The position numbers and the translations under genes are program-made. A stretch of DNA of 22,908 bases, taken from the NCBI GenBank assembly GCA_030248065.1, contig JASAMV010006498.1, forward strand, positions 1-22,908. Reading direction: 5' to 3'. This DNA comes from Rhynchonema sp. JSB1_4 (lineage: Eukaryota; Nematoda; Chromadorea; Monhysterida; Xyalidae). How positions within the stretch are numbered: the stretch's first letter is position 1; every line of letters starts with the position of its first letter. The notes below the pieces were generated by a model. That model was not told the origin of the DNA. It made no database searches and saw only the letters and a list, made by a program, of their open reading frames with translations. Shown piece after piece: positions 9,460 to 18,472 of this stretch.

Positions 9460-9714
9460 TCAAAATACAGTTATAAGCATGGAATTTTCGGTAAAATTTT
9501 GCACAATTACAAAACTTGTGTTTTCGGCATAACGATCGCAAAATGAAGCCGAGAAATCTAATAACAATCGTGCACAAAAGTTTTTGTCTGCATAACGTTC
9601 AAAATCCAAAACGTTTTTGTCGCAGTGGCGCAATCCAGTCATGAGCACAACAACAACCACAATTGCACATGCAAGTTGGGCAACAAACGCAAGCACGTAT
9701 ATTGAGCGTTCCAT
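9460..9714 (-). CDS. Possible small single-pass membrane protein, 84 aa
   Basis: The frame runs from ATG 9714 to TGA. Residues 5-28 form a long hydrophobic stretch (IYVLAFVAQLACAIVVVVVL and on) that would act as a signal anchor or signal peptide. A polar C-terminal part with four Cys and possible N-glycosylation sites (NTS, NFT) follows. Codon use looks plausible, but the frame is short and unsupported by introns or neighbours. It could be chance, or one exon of a larger gene. No function is suggested. Confidence 0.35.
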   Translation of the reverse strand: MERSIYVLAFVAQLACAIVVVVVLMTGLRHCDKNVLDFERYADKNFCARLLLDFSASFCDRYAENTSFVIVQNFTENSMLITVF

Positions 9715-9923
9715 AGTGACGCAAGGCAAAAGTGACGCACGTTTTGAAATCTGGAAAGAGAAATATGGTGTTTTAATATCCAGCTGCAGTCAGCTGTGTG
9801 TGTGCCTTTGGCTCATGGTTCAAAAAATGAAAAAGTGACGCGAACGTATATCACTACCATTACTACTGATTGCGCTCCCGATCTTGGAAAAGAGAAAGAT
9901 AATTTTTTGCTCTCGAATGATAC

Positions 9924-11533
9924 CACTTTTACGAGAAATGAAGCAGTTTGAATGATTTTATCAAAAAAAGTTCACTTAATGCGGTCGCTGCAGCACAGAG
10001 GCAAAAACTCGGGAGAGAGGTTGTTAATTGATTCGGTTGGCTAATCTTTGGCATGGTTATGTAAGGGAGCATGCTGATCATCATAGAAACAAAAGTAGAT
10101 TTCGAAACATCATACTCAAGTAAAAACAAAGCTATTTGTCGGTTGGTCTTAGTTCACAAAAAATAAATATAGACCAAGCCTCTTGGCGAAGCAGTTGAAA
10201 CCAGGGTTGGGCAAAAAACGTTTTTTTCTAAAAAATGGTTTTTTTAAAAAAAATGTTTTTTTAAAATAAACGTTTTTTTTAAAAAGGCCAGATGACCAAA
10301 ATATGCCCCCAAGAAATTGGAAAACGCTCATGTTGGGAAGAAAACGTGGTTAAATGAAGTAATTCTATGTGTTCTGAGGCAAAATAAACGGGTTTCAACC
10401 CATTTCTAGCAAGTTGTTAAGATCCCATATCAGATCCGCATCATGGGACCAACTTTGGCCGGGGTCATCACTGAAAGTCAAACTCCGTATATCGACGTAT
10501 CTCGACAAAGTAAAAATTGGTCGAAAATTTTTTGAAAAAAATGGGACAAAAAATTGATTTTCCTTGAAAATCAGGGTACTTTCCTTGAAAAATCAGGGAA
10601 AATCAAAGAAATTCAGGATTTAAAAAAAACGAAAAACGACCCATGCGTTTTTTTTTAAACAGTCGTTTTTTTTAAGAAAAAACGCCGTCGTTTTTTTGCC
10701 CAACCCTGGTTGAAAAATAGCCCAACCCATTTTAGCCCATTTTCTCGGCCATTTATTTTTCGCCTGCTTGAAAATGATCCAATACGGGGTTCATGTAATG
10801 TCTTAAAAGCAGCATTATCATTCAAAACGCTTGTTACAGATGTTCGAATCGCGCCGGGTTACCTCGATCCGGCATGGCCGTATTCAGAAAAAAGTCAGCC
10901 CGGTCCAATCCGGCCCGATTTTTTGGGCCGGGTTTTTCTGATTGTATTTTAAAGCAAACCACGGGTGTGAAAAAGATCGTTTCTGTTCAGAAATCATTGA
11001 TACACGTTGAAAACGTAAACAAGAACATCAAAAAGTTTGTCTGTGAGAAGCTTCGAACTCGTGGCTCTTACAACCACATTCAGATATGCTTGCCACTGTG
11101 CTAAAGACGCCGACAGCCAACCCGCCTTACGATACGTTATAAACGTAATGATCGGGTCAGCAGCGACGCACTCACCGAGGCAGCGTAAAGTCCCTAATAC
11201 AGCACACAGCTGTGGTATTATACAACAACTCATGTGCTGAAGCCACCTTGTGTGTGCGTGTATGTTGGGGACGTGTGCATCGGAGCTTGGTCTTTTTTGA
11301 CCGCGAAAGTTCTCTCCGCCAACCAACTTGGTTTTCTTTTTCAGAAATAAGAAACTAGACCAACCCCCAACCGGATCTAGCAGATGTTTTCAGCATGATG
11401 TATCTAAATGTACACAGCGTTTTGAGACGAAATTTTTGGTGAATATTTAGAATAGTTTGACAGCCACACGCTGCACGCAAAAAGTGGGTTGGTCTTTGGT
11501 TGAGGATTGGTATTTAGTTTACTGATACCGACG
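9924..11533 (-). mobile_element. Copy A of a 1.1-kb TIR element, left end lost, interrupted by a hAT-type element
   Basis: From about 9924 this region is the reverse complement of the complete element at 16437-17571, at roughly 85-90% identity by eye. The right terminus (11518-11533, TTTACTGATACCGACG) matches the TIR of copy B. The left TIR was not found, so this end is truncated or rearranged. A 507-bp hAT-type element sits at 10202-10708. A tRNA-like A-box/B-box segment lies at about 11045-11125 on the minus strand. No transposase frame is intact. Confidence 0.75.
10202..10708. mobile_element. Non-autonomous hAT-type element, 507 bp
   Basis: The termini are CAGGGTTGGGCAAAAAA and its inverse TTTTTTTGCCCAACCCTG, the CAGGG-start pattern of many hAT elements. 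Flanks give an 8-bp target duplication with one mismatch (GTTGAAAC 10194-10201, GTTGAAAA 10709-10716). The homologous region in copy B (around 17310-17330) lacks the insert, an in-window empty site. The interior is A/T-rich with CCTTGAAAA-TCAGG repeats and no coding capacity. Confidence 0.88.
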
Positions 11534-11554
11534 GAATGTGCTTCATTATTTCAG

Positions 11555-11882
11555 TACCCTATCGAACGGAATATCTCCCTGTCTTTCTTGAGTGTGGTAA
11601 AAATAATGCATCATTGAAGGACACGATTTTATGCGAGCTGGGGAATTCTCAAATCTATTTCCAACCACGTGCGACGGCGACCAAATACATGACGCTGCGA
11701 AGGGTGTTGTAATGGACTTAGCACGATCTAATAACTTGACGGTGTTCGTCACATTCAAGTACCATGAAGCTGGTGGAGCAGCATCTCGGATCATCCAAAA
11801 AGCACATTTAGTTAAAAAGCGTGGTGATAAAAAAGCGCAAGGTAGGGTCACAAAACTGAAATTTTGGATGTCAACATTTTGA
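11555..11882 (+). CDS. Possible coding exon(s) of an unrecognised gene
   Basis: Directly after the end of copy A is a plausible 3' splice site (CTTCATTATTTCAG, ending 11554). One frame is open from there to about 11712 (PYRTEYLPVFLECGKNNASLKD and on). A second, offset by one base, runs from ATG 11631 to TGA 11882, with 83 codons ending in a Lys-rich stretch (KKRGDKKAQGRV). Both have plausible codon choice and they overlap. A frameshift or unseen splice between them is therefore possible, and this may be a decayed gene. Function unknown. Confidence 0.35.
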
Positions 11883-11888
11883 TGGGAA

Positions 11889-12145
11889 TGTGAACTCTGA
11901 ACCGCCACACCAAACGTATGCTCCCGGAAGGACTCGAACCTCCGACCTCCCAGCCACCAGGCCTGGACAGCCAGTTGCTCTACCAACTGAGCTACGGGAA
12001 CGCGGTTTGGCTGCGGCTCAGAATCACTCATAAACCTAACGCACGCACGCTCAATACACATTGCACTGCAGCACACACACATAATACCGGTCCGTTCGTT
12101 ATACGCCTCGACGCGTTTGGGTGTGTGTCTATTCGCCAGACCACA
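11889..12145. repeat. Direct repeat, copy 1 (contains tRNA-like sequence)
   Basis: This 257-bp segment, from TGTGAACTCTGAACCGCC to GCCAGACCACA, is repeated at 12278-13267. The second copy has an extra 46 bp in its tRNA-like part and a hAT-type insert. Divergence outside those changes is a few percent. Confidence 0.85.
11919..12001 (-). tRNA. tRNA-like sequence 1 (probable tRNA pseudogene or tRNA-derived element)
   Basis: Read on the minus strand it has a 7-bp acceptor stem (GTTCCCG with CGGGAGC and discriminator A), a D-arm GCTC-AGTTGGTA-GAGC, variable loop AGGTC, and a T-arm GGAGG-TTCGAGT-CCTTC. A and B boxes are intact. The anticodon region is abnormal: 27 nt instead of 17. It folds as ACTGG/CTGGG with loop CTGTCCA only if about 10 nt (GGCCTGGTGG) are treated as an intron. 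That would give anticodon GTC (Asp), but the rest does not resemble a standard Asp tRNA. The pol III promoter may work; decoding is doubtful. Confidence 0.6.
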
Positions 12146-12307
12146 TCACCTCCCGTTCTCGGAAGTTCCGACCGCGGAACACAACGTCACGCACCCTCCT
12201 GCACTCGAGAAGGTCCGGTTCGTTTCATCCGACCCGACTCTATGCCGCTATCGGACTATCACGTCGGGCTCACCACTTGTGAACTCTGAACCGCCACACC
12301 AAACGTA

Positions 12308-12436
12308 TGCTCCCGGAAGGACTCGAACCTCCGACCTCCCAGTTACCAGGCTTAGGCTTAGGAAGGACTCGAACCTCCGACCTCCCAGCCACCAGGCCTG
12401 GGCAGCCAGTTGCTCTACCAACTGAGCTACGGGAAC
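12308..12436 (-). pseudogene. tRNA-like sequence 2 with internal 46-bp duplication
   Basis: This is the same tRNA-like unit as at 11919-12001, but the 3' half is present twice (T-arm and variable region duplicated, joined by TAAGCCTAAGCC). The anticodon-loop reading differs by one base (CTGCCCA rather than CTGTCCA). The duplication would disrupt acceptor-stem pairing unless processed, so it is a pseudogene. Confidence 0.65.
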
Positions 12437-12563
12437 GCGGTCTGGCTGCGGCTCAGAATCACTCATAAACCCAACGCACGCACGCTCAATACACAGTGCA
12501 CTGCAGCACACACACATAATACCGGTCCGTTCGCTATTCGCCTCGACGCGTATGGGTGTGTGT

Positions 12564-13242
12564 CAGGGTTGGAAAAAAAAATTTTTTTTTAAACAAGTTT
12601 TTTTTAAAAAAAAAAAAAATTTTTTAAAAAAAAAATTTTTTTTTTAAAAAGTCTGAGATTCGGGGAAATTTTACCAAATTTGCCTAAAAAACGCGCAAAA
12701 TCGCGAAAAAATGCAACTTTAATTGGCAAGTCACTTTTGTGACTTGGTTTGCATCACTTATCAAGGGTGTTTACGTCATTTCGGTGCGATCCAACAGTCT
12801 GTGCTTGATATGGACCGCTGATTGCTGCTTTGTGGTATCGGACACAACAGTTTGTGGCCGAATAAGCAAGATTCACTCATAAACCACACAGAATTGAGAA
12901 TATAAGCTGCAGAAATACTTGTCGGGTAGCTGAATCAGTCGTATATGACCGACCTGATGGGGTATGACATCGAAGTACCATGTAGGCACATGCATACTGT
13001 GTCCCATGTATTACGGAAAGGTATAATAACATCATTTGGGGTATCTTAGGTACCAAATACATGCTCCAAAGGTGATTTTGTGAAGAAAATTTTTCGACCC
13101 TTGAGAAAAAATGACAAAAAATAACCCCCAAAAAGGCCATTTTTGGACGTTTTAGAACATTTTGTTCCCCCGAAAATTTTAAAAAAAAAAATTTTTTTTA
13201 AAAAAAAATTTTTTCAAAAACCTTTTTTTTTGCCCAACCCTG
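12564..13242. mobile_element. Non-autonomous hAT-type element, 679 bp, perfect 8-bp duplication
   Basis: The ends are CAGGGTTGG and CCAACCCTG, flanked by GTGTGTGT on both sides (12556-12563 and 13243-13250). Both ends are followed internally by long alternating A and T runs that can fold back. No coding capacity is seen. The termini match those of the 507-bp element at 10202, but the interiors differ in length and content. Confidence 0.88.
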
Positions 13243-13409
13243 GTGTGTGTCTATTCGCCAGACCACAGGAAATCAGTTCGACAACATTTTTAGGAACTAT
13301 CACAAAGTTTAGCAGGCCAGTTGCAAGTGAATCGTCAGTTATATAACTTTTAAGTTCCCCGATTTGCATTTTTTTACAAAACAAGGAAAAAAGTGCCGGA
13401 GGCATCGCC

Positions 13410-13630
13410 GTATACCTTGGTTGTCGTGACCACACGTTGTCACTCAGTTTCTGATGATATAGTGGGTCAAAACAAGCACCTTGACCACTACGCAGTATTC
13501 CGTCAGTTTCTGATGATATAATGGATCAAAACAAGCGTTCCGGCCTTCATACACTTTTTTACACAGTTTCTGATGAAACAATGGGTCAAAACAAGCCTGT
13601 TCGTTCACTTTGACGACAACCAAGGTCTAC
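13410..13630. repeat. Inverted-repeat unit containing three spaced 33-bp repeats
   Basis: Outer inverted repeats of 18 bp with one mismatch are GTATACCTTGGTTGTCGT (13410-13427) and its inverse (13613-13630). Between them are three 33-bp blocks at 13445-13477, 13504-13536 and 13564-13596, each starting CAGTTTCTGATGA and ending GGNTCAAAACAAGC. They differ by few bases. The spacers (13478-13503 and 13537-13563; 26 and 27 bp) show no similarity. No genes are associated. It may be a miniature mobile element or satellite seed. Confidence 0.8.
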
Positions 13631-14365
13631 GCCGCGCGGGGAGTTACCATTGTTTGTGTCATCAACTGCGAGTTAAATGGGAGTAGTATAGGGCGCGGAC
13701 CTGTATCGCAAATCCAGAACATTCTAGGGGTTATGTTTAGGCGTTGCGAATTTCCTCGCTGGTTGATGTTTAATGGTTACGGTAAATACGTATACTATGA
13801 TAACCTATTGTGATCTTTAAAAGTAAGCCTCGAACTTGAAACCCTGATTTTCTCTGTTCATGCGTCATTTTTTTATTGCGTTACATTTTATGCATCTATT
13901 ATTCTGCGTGATTTTCTAACACAGAAAGTCCCAACCTCTGGTCCGTCAACCCTGAGAATTTCAGCTCAATAGGGCCAAGCAGCTCTGAGTACGAGAGTGT
14001 AATTTTTCGTGAGTCGTGCTTATGTGTATAAGCATATACGCTCAGACGGCAGGCTGGGTGATGTTTTACCGGAACTACATACGGGATTGCATGAACGTGT
14101 TCATACGCAGCGCTGGCAGGAAACTCGATGTTCCACCGGCACCGTCTCTCAACACTCTGCCGCATTTTCCGGTGGGGCTACCGTATCACACTGCCCCATC
14201 AACAACTGGTTCCAACCGATATTTTTGGATTACCTCCTATGCCTGAATCTATGAAGCAGTAGGCCTAGTCATGTCGGCGTGAAACATCAGCTAACAAGAA
14301 GTTTCGTATTCTCTAACGTTAGAATTTTCGACATGTTTCGTCAGATCGGAAACAACTGATGTTTC
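13631..14365. other. Intergenic stretch, one weak candidate exon
   Basis: I see no firm gene here. A plus-strand frame from ATG 14022 to TGA at 14246 (74 codons, with WVMFYRNYIRDCMNVF and a Pro-rich tail) has reasonable codon choice and might be an exon. It has no recognisable domain, and a competing frame overlaps it. The rest holds nothing I can support. Confidence 0.25.
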
Positions 14366-14771
14366 TGTGATCTGTCTCGCCCTAGGGAGCTCGTCGACGG
14401 GGCAGATGCACTTGAGCACGCCACCTTCTGCCACTCGCGGGCAGTCAGCAACGCGCCCGGACCGACAGGAGTCCCGCCGAAGTGACCGTCTCAGCGCGCA
14501 AGTCAGCCCCGAACCAAATCCACACGCCTCGCGATGGCAACTCGGACGGCGCGGCTTGATCCTGGTGACGTTCTAGTGTGACCAATCAGAGTTATAGTTT
14601 AGCTCCGCCCACTTTAGCGACTATTTCGTTGTGTTCTCTGTGCATGATTCGCCCAGTTGCCCAGTCGGGTCATGTATTATTCTATCGGTTGATTTAGTGT
14701 TAGTGCCCCTAATAAACCACTTCAGATACTAAAGACAAAGACGAAGCGTAAGACCGGAATCTAACGTCACA
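14366..14771 (+). mobile_element. 5' LTR of a Ty3/Gypsy-like retrotransposon, 406 bp
   Basis: The segment starts TGTGA and ends TCACA, a 5-bp terminal inversion. It carries AATAAA at 14711-14716 and is followed after AATT by a TGG-start primer-binding site. No 3' LTR lies in the window, so the left boundary rests only on the TG...CA inversion and a plausible length. Confidence 0.6.
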
Positions 14772-14775
14772 AATT

Positions 14776-14793
14776 TGGTGATCGCAACTTCAC
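14776..14793 (+). other. Primer-binding site (probably tRNA-Trp type)
   Basis: TGGTGATCGCAACTTCAC begins 4 nt after the LTR. It agrees at about two thirds of positions with the PBS type that pairs with tRNA-Trp, which Gypsy elements of the CsRn1 group are known to use. The primer assignment is tentative. Confidence 0.45.
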
Positions 14794-14851
14794 CGAACCC
14801 TGACCGCCTGAGTCATTGCATCCAGTTCTGTATCCTGCGCCGCAATCTAAA

Positions 14852-14903
14852 GTAAGGTTTAGTGTTTTGCAGTTCCGATAATTTATGCATTTTTTTCTGA
14901 CAG
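14852..14903 (+). other. Possible intron in the retrotransposon leader
   Basis: GTAAGG at 14852 and TTTTTTTCTGACAG ending 14903 form a good 52-nt GT-AG intron. The frame that reaches the gag ATG (15093) is already open from 14904, 63 codons upstream, with no earlier ATG. This may be a real leader intron or a chance match. Confidence 0.35.
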
Positions 14904-15092
14904 CAATCCGCAATCGTTAGTGACTACGACGAACCATCATTTGGTACGCCGCTCGGTTCTGACTCAGAAGCATCAGACCACAATCAGACTCTCATCATAA
15001 GTGGAGAAGCAGCAAACAGTAACACAGTTCCAGGTGGCAGTGAGGACCTTCCTCAACCACCCAAGCAGCCACCCCCTTCAGTTTCAGCAGTT

Positions 15093-15830
15093 ATGGCCGA
15101 CCAGCTATTGGATATTCAGAATAAACTTACACAGCTGCAGAATTTCAGTTATCCGCAAGTAACTTTCAGTTTGCCACAATTTCACGCAAATCTAGGTGAG
15201 AACTTCAGGGAATTCGTGCAACTGTTTGAACTTTACGCTAATTCTCAGAATTGGGATTCGGCTACCAGAGCCCGCACTTTACCATTGCAGTTGAAGGGCA
15301 ATGCACTCGACTACTATACAGAACTGCCCGATGCAGATAAGGCTGATTACGATAGCATGCTCAGTAAATTGAACGCAGAATTCAAGGATCTCGTAAATTA
15401 TCAGTTCTATGACGCTCTCATTGCAAATCGCAAGCAGTTCGCAGTCGAATCAGTGAGCACATTCTTCAACATCATGAAGAAGTACGTTCAGAACTCAAGC
15501 TCAGGTTTAGATCAAACCAGTGCAGCATTCAAGCAGTTCACAGACCGGCATCTTTTACTTGTCTTCCTGGCAGGTCTGCGCCCAGATATCAAACTAAAAC
15601 TGATGGACCACAGTCCAGAAATCAACAGTAGCCAGGAAGCGCTCAGGCGCGCTCGCATTCTAGAGGCCAATGCCAATATCATGCAGATTCAAAATGCAAC
15701 GACCGCAACCAGTGTTGGTATGTGCCAACCTCATCAGCCCACTGTTCATAACCAGCAGTCATGCAAGCACACCGAGCACTTCTGGGCAAACAAACATCAT
15801 GTGTCTTCGGTGCAAAAACTATCTGGATGA
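15093..15830 (+). CDS. gag: Retrotransposon Gag polyprotein (Ty3/Gypsy-like)
   Basis: The 245-aa frame contains a capsid-type Gag core: SLPQFHANLGENFREFVQLFELYANSQNWD (about 29-58), ARTLPLQLKGNALDYYTELPD (62-82) and LLLVFLAGLRPDIKLKLMD (about 152-170). This is the order seen in Ty3/Gypsy and related retrotransposon capsids (PxFxGxxxxFxxWxxxFE, LxGxAxxWY, FLxGLxPxIxxxL). The upstream in-frame stretch from 14904 is Pro/Ser/Gln-rich and open, so the true start may be earlier. The frame ends soon after the capsid without a proper CCHC knuckle, and the sequence continues in another frame. It lies 320 bp behind the LTR. No protease, reverse transcriptase or integrase follows. Confidence 0.8.
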   Translation: MADQLLDIQNKLTQLQNFSYPQVTFSLPQFHANLGENFREFVQLFELYANSQNWDSATRARTLPLQLKGNALDYYTELPDADKADYDSMLSKLNAEFKDLVNYQFYDALIANRKQFAVESVSTFFNIMKKYVQNSSSGLDQTSAAFKQFTDRHLLLVFLAGLRPDIKLKLMDHSPEINSSQEALRRARILEANANIMQIQNATTATSVGMCQPHQPTVHNQQSCKHTEHFWANKHHVSSVQKLSG

Positions 15831-16380
15831 CCAGGCAATATGTGATAGTTACTGGGGCACGGAAAACGCAAATAGGGGAACTTCAGACATCAATCAAACT
15901 ATTCGCAGCAATGTAAACGCTCTAAACATGAGCTCATCAGATGCGCTATGCAGCAAAGAGCCTGACGCAACATTAAGTTACGACAGCGAACTTGAACAGT
16001 TAGAATCGCAACGTGCACAACTTCTTGCTGATTACACGCAGCTGACCGACAGAATTATGAGATTCGTTCAACGCAAAACTGAACAACCTTCAGATATCGC
16101 ATCAAGCATACTTCAGTTTTCTCTCAATATAACTGTTTTTATTATGTACAGTAAAAAACAAAAACGTGCATCCATTTCGACCTTGGGAAAGTCAGCATTA
16201 AGTACATACTGCATTTTGCAAACGTCAGCCCACAGGTTGGCAGTTGTTCTGTGCATCACGGCCAAACGGGGGAAACAGAGAAAAGGTTTGAAACGCCGAT
16301 TATCAGACCGTCTCAACCGACATGTGACACATTCCACGATCCGGCAGCATCATGTGATAAAAAACGCATCCATGGATTGA
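15796..16380 (+). pseudogene. Out-of-frame continuation of Gag / degraded 3' part
   Basis: After the Gag stop an overlapping frame stays open to 16380. Its first part has MCLRCKNYLDDQAIC (a possible remnant of a zinc-binding region) and a helical SELEQLESQRAQLLADYTQL (about 15985-16045), plausible for a Gag C-terminus. The later part is low in coding signal. It may be a frameshifted Gag tail or a programmed second frame. No pol motifs are present, and copy B of the TIR element begins at 16437. Confidence 0.4.
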
Positions 16381-16702
16381 AATTCAAAAGCGCACAAAGA
16401 CGACCCTCATTGAAGCACAACTAACCACCGACAAGTCGTCGGTATCAGTAAAATTAAGACCAAGCCCCAACAAAAGACCAACCCCCTTTTTGTGTGCAGC
16501 GTGTAGCTGGCAAACTATTCTAAACATTCACCAAAAATTTTGTCTCAAAACGCTATGTACATTGAGTTACAGCATGTTGAAAACACCTGCTAGTCCCCGT
16601 TGGGGGTTGGTCTAGTTTCTTATTTTTGAAAAAGAAAACCAAGTTGGTTGGCGGAGGAATTTTCGCGGACAAAAAAGACCAAGCCCCAAAGCACGCGGCC
16701 CC

Positions 16703-16703
<1 letters not shown>

Positions 16704-16768
<65 letters not shown>
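16704..16768. repeat. (AC)n microsatellite, about 32 units
   Basis: An uninterrupted AC dinucleotide run of about 65 bp lies inside copy B. Copy A has only a short GTGTGTGCGTGT tract at the matching place (about 11250), so the run expanded after the copies separated, or shrank in A. Confidence 0.95.
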
Positions 16769-16769
<1 letters not shown>

Positions 16770-16899
16770 GATTGCTTCAGCACATGATTGTTGCATAATA
16801 CCCCAGCTGTGTGTGTGTGTTGTATTAGGGACTTTACGCTCTCTCGGTGAGTGCGTCGCTGCTGGCCCGATCATTACGTTTATAATGTATCGTAAGGCG

Positions 16900-16985
16900 G
16901 CTTGGCTGTCGGCGTCTTTAGCACAGTGGCAAGCATATCTGACTGTGGTTGTGAGAGCCACGAGTTCGAAGCTTCTCACAGACAA
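16900..16985 (+). other. tRNA-like pol III promoter inside the TIR element
   Basis: TTTAGCACAGTGGC fits a tRNA A box and GAGTTCGAAGC fits a B box, at the usual spacing of about 40 nt. Both are kept in copy A (opposite strand, about 11045-11125). The flanks do not fold into a full cloverleaf. This suggests a tRNA-derived (SINE-like) segment carried by the element. Confidence 0.5.
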
Positions 16986-17575
16986 GCTTTTTGATGTTTT
17001 TCTTTATGTTTTCAATGTGTAAATATCAATGATTTCAACAAACAGAAACCAATCGCTTCACACCCGACGTTTGCTTCAAAATACAATCAGAAAAACCCGG
17101 CCCAAAAAATCGGGCCGGATAGGACCGGGCTGACTTTTAATGAATCCGGCCATGCCGGACCGAGGTAACCCGATTCCCACCTCTGTAACAAGCATTTTGA
17201 ATGATAATGCTGCATTTAGGACGTTTTCATGAACCCCGTATTGAATCATTTTCAAGCAGGCGAAAAATAAATGGCAGAGAAAATGGGGGTTGGACTATTT
17301 TTCGGTTTTCAACTGCTCCGCCAAGGGGCTTGGTCTATATTTATTTTTTCGTGAACTAAAACCAACCGACAAATAGCTTTGTTTTTGCTTGGATATGATG
17401 TTTCAAAGTCTACTTTTGTTTCTATGATGATCAGCAAGCTCCCTTACGTAGCCATGCCAAACATCAGCCTACCGAACCAAACCGTGTTGGAAATGCGGTC
17501 AGGCCAACTTCAAACGCTTTTTTCTCGAAAAAGTGGTTGTGGGGGTTCGTCTTATTTTTACTGATACCGACGAAG

Positions 17576-17991
17576 TGACATGAAACTGAAACAGTCAGCC
17601 AGACTCCATTAATTAGTGGCGCACTTCAGTTCCTGGTAATGCAGTCAGGATGTGTACGTACACGGTTGCCACAATCACATAGTGCGCAAAGCAGAAAAAA
17701 GCTAGCTTTGGCAACAATCAGAAAGGACACGGCAACAGCAGTGCAGCACTTAGCTATTGTGCATTTTAAAATGGCTCAAATTCGCCAATTGAATAGCCCG
17801 TGTCAAACAAAACGGATCCGTAGTTTCCGAAAACGGTATACCTAGAACAAAGAGCCACGCTTATTCCAAACCCGGGAAAGTAGCAATCAGAAAGCAGCAA
17901 TTGTGAGTACTCATTCACTCAGCACCACCAGCAGATACGCATTCTAATATCACCGATTGTATTGCGTTGCCTGGCCAACAATGCTGTATAA
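17576..17991. other. Unassigned stretch between copy B and the Helitron-like element
   Basis: If copy B is removed, this joins the sequence at 16381-16436 and may be further degraded retrotransposon. A 68-codon plus-strand frame (17639-17845, Arg/Gln-rich) has no recognisable motif. I find nothing else. Confidence 0.3.
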
Positions 17992-18168
17992 TCTATATTA
18001 CTAAAACAGGAAGGCGTATGTATGTATATCTGTGGCCCCCTCCCTCGGAAGGGCGGACGGGTCAATTTTAACGGGTAGCTTTGGGTATGCTAACGGGTCT
18101 TCGGGGGGGGGGGGGGCACGGCACGGGCGCGGCGCTGTAGCCGGGCCGTAGGCACGGGTCCCGTCTAG
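17992..18168 (+). mobile_element. Helitron-like non-autonomous element, 177 bp
   Basis: The 5' end is TCTATATTACTAAAA after an A, the usual Helitron TC start. The 3' end is CTAG followed by T, preceded immediately by the palindrome ACGGGTCCCGT (18154-18164). This gives insertion between A and T with no target duplication, as in Helitrons. The interior has a GTATGTATGTATATCTGT tract and a run of 14 G. Autonomous Rep/helicase sequence is absent. Confidence 0.65.
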
Positions 18169-18472
18169 TCACTAAACAAATACACTCAACTCAGTCCGCT
18201 CAACAATTAATCAGAGCTCAGAATGTTTGAATTCAGTGCAATCTTATACGTAATCTCAAGCAGTTTTCTCATATTGTAATCATTAGTTTCACGAAGACGA
18301 TTCAACGAAGAAGACATGGAAACACTAGGATAGTTATTTTGTATGTCTGACAAATATCACCAAATATCTGACACTTTGTCGCGAGTGAAACTTCACAAAT
18401 CTGACCATAGAAATGTGGAAATAAAATTTGCGCACAAAAGTCAAACACTAAAAGTTAGAAATGCAGACAAGA

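Larger units (their letters stand above)
12278..13267. repeat. Direct repeat, copy 2, interrupted by a hAT-type element
   Basis: This copy matches 11889-12145 outside the insert at 12564-13242. The sequence left of the insert ends in GGGTGTGTGT, and the sequence right of it resumes with GTGTGTGTCTATTCGCCAGACCACA, which ends the shared segment at 13267. Copy 1 therefore shows the pre-insertion state. Confidence 0.85.
16437..17571 (+). mobile_element. Copy B, complete 1135-bp TIR element with 4-bp duplication
   Basis: The termini are 24-bp inverted repeats with one mismatch, starting CGTCGGTATCAGTAAAA (16437-16460, and its inverse 17548-17571). They are flanked by AAGT on both sides (16433-16436 and 17572-17575). 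It contains an (AC)n tract and a tRNA-like segment. Its reverse complement matches copy A (9924-11533). A partial shared frame in the right part (17380-17500, containing YDVSKSTFVSMMIS) is present in both copies but lacks an ATG and has no known domain. The superfamily is unassigned; 4-bp duplications occur in several cut-and-paste groups. Confidence 0.85.

Noticed and set aside
11546..12517. ORFs of 178, 123, 102 and 89 codons in this region
   Set aside because: They run across tRNA-like sequences (readings such as EGLEPPTS and VAQLVEQL are known tRNA artefacts) and have no other support.
13445..13596. A CRISPR array
   Set aside because: Only three repeats, no cas genes, outer inverted repeats and a eukaryotic setting. 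Reported as a spaced-repeat unit instead.
16553..17022. ORFs rich in Cys-Val or Thr-His
   Set aside because: These are translations of the (AC)n microsatellite inside the transposon.
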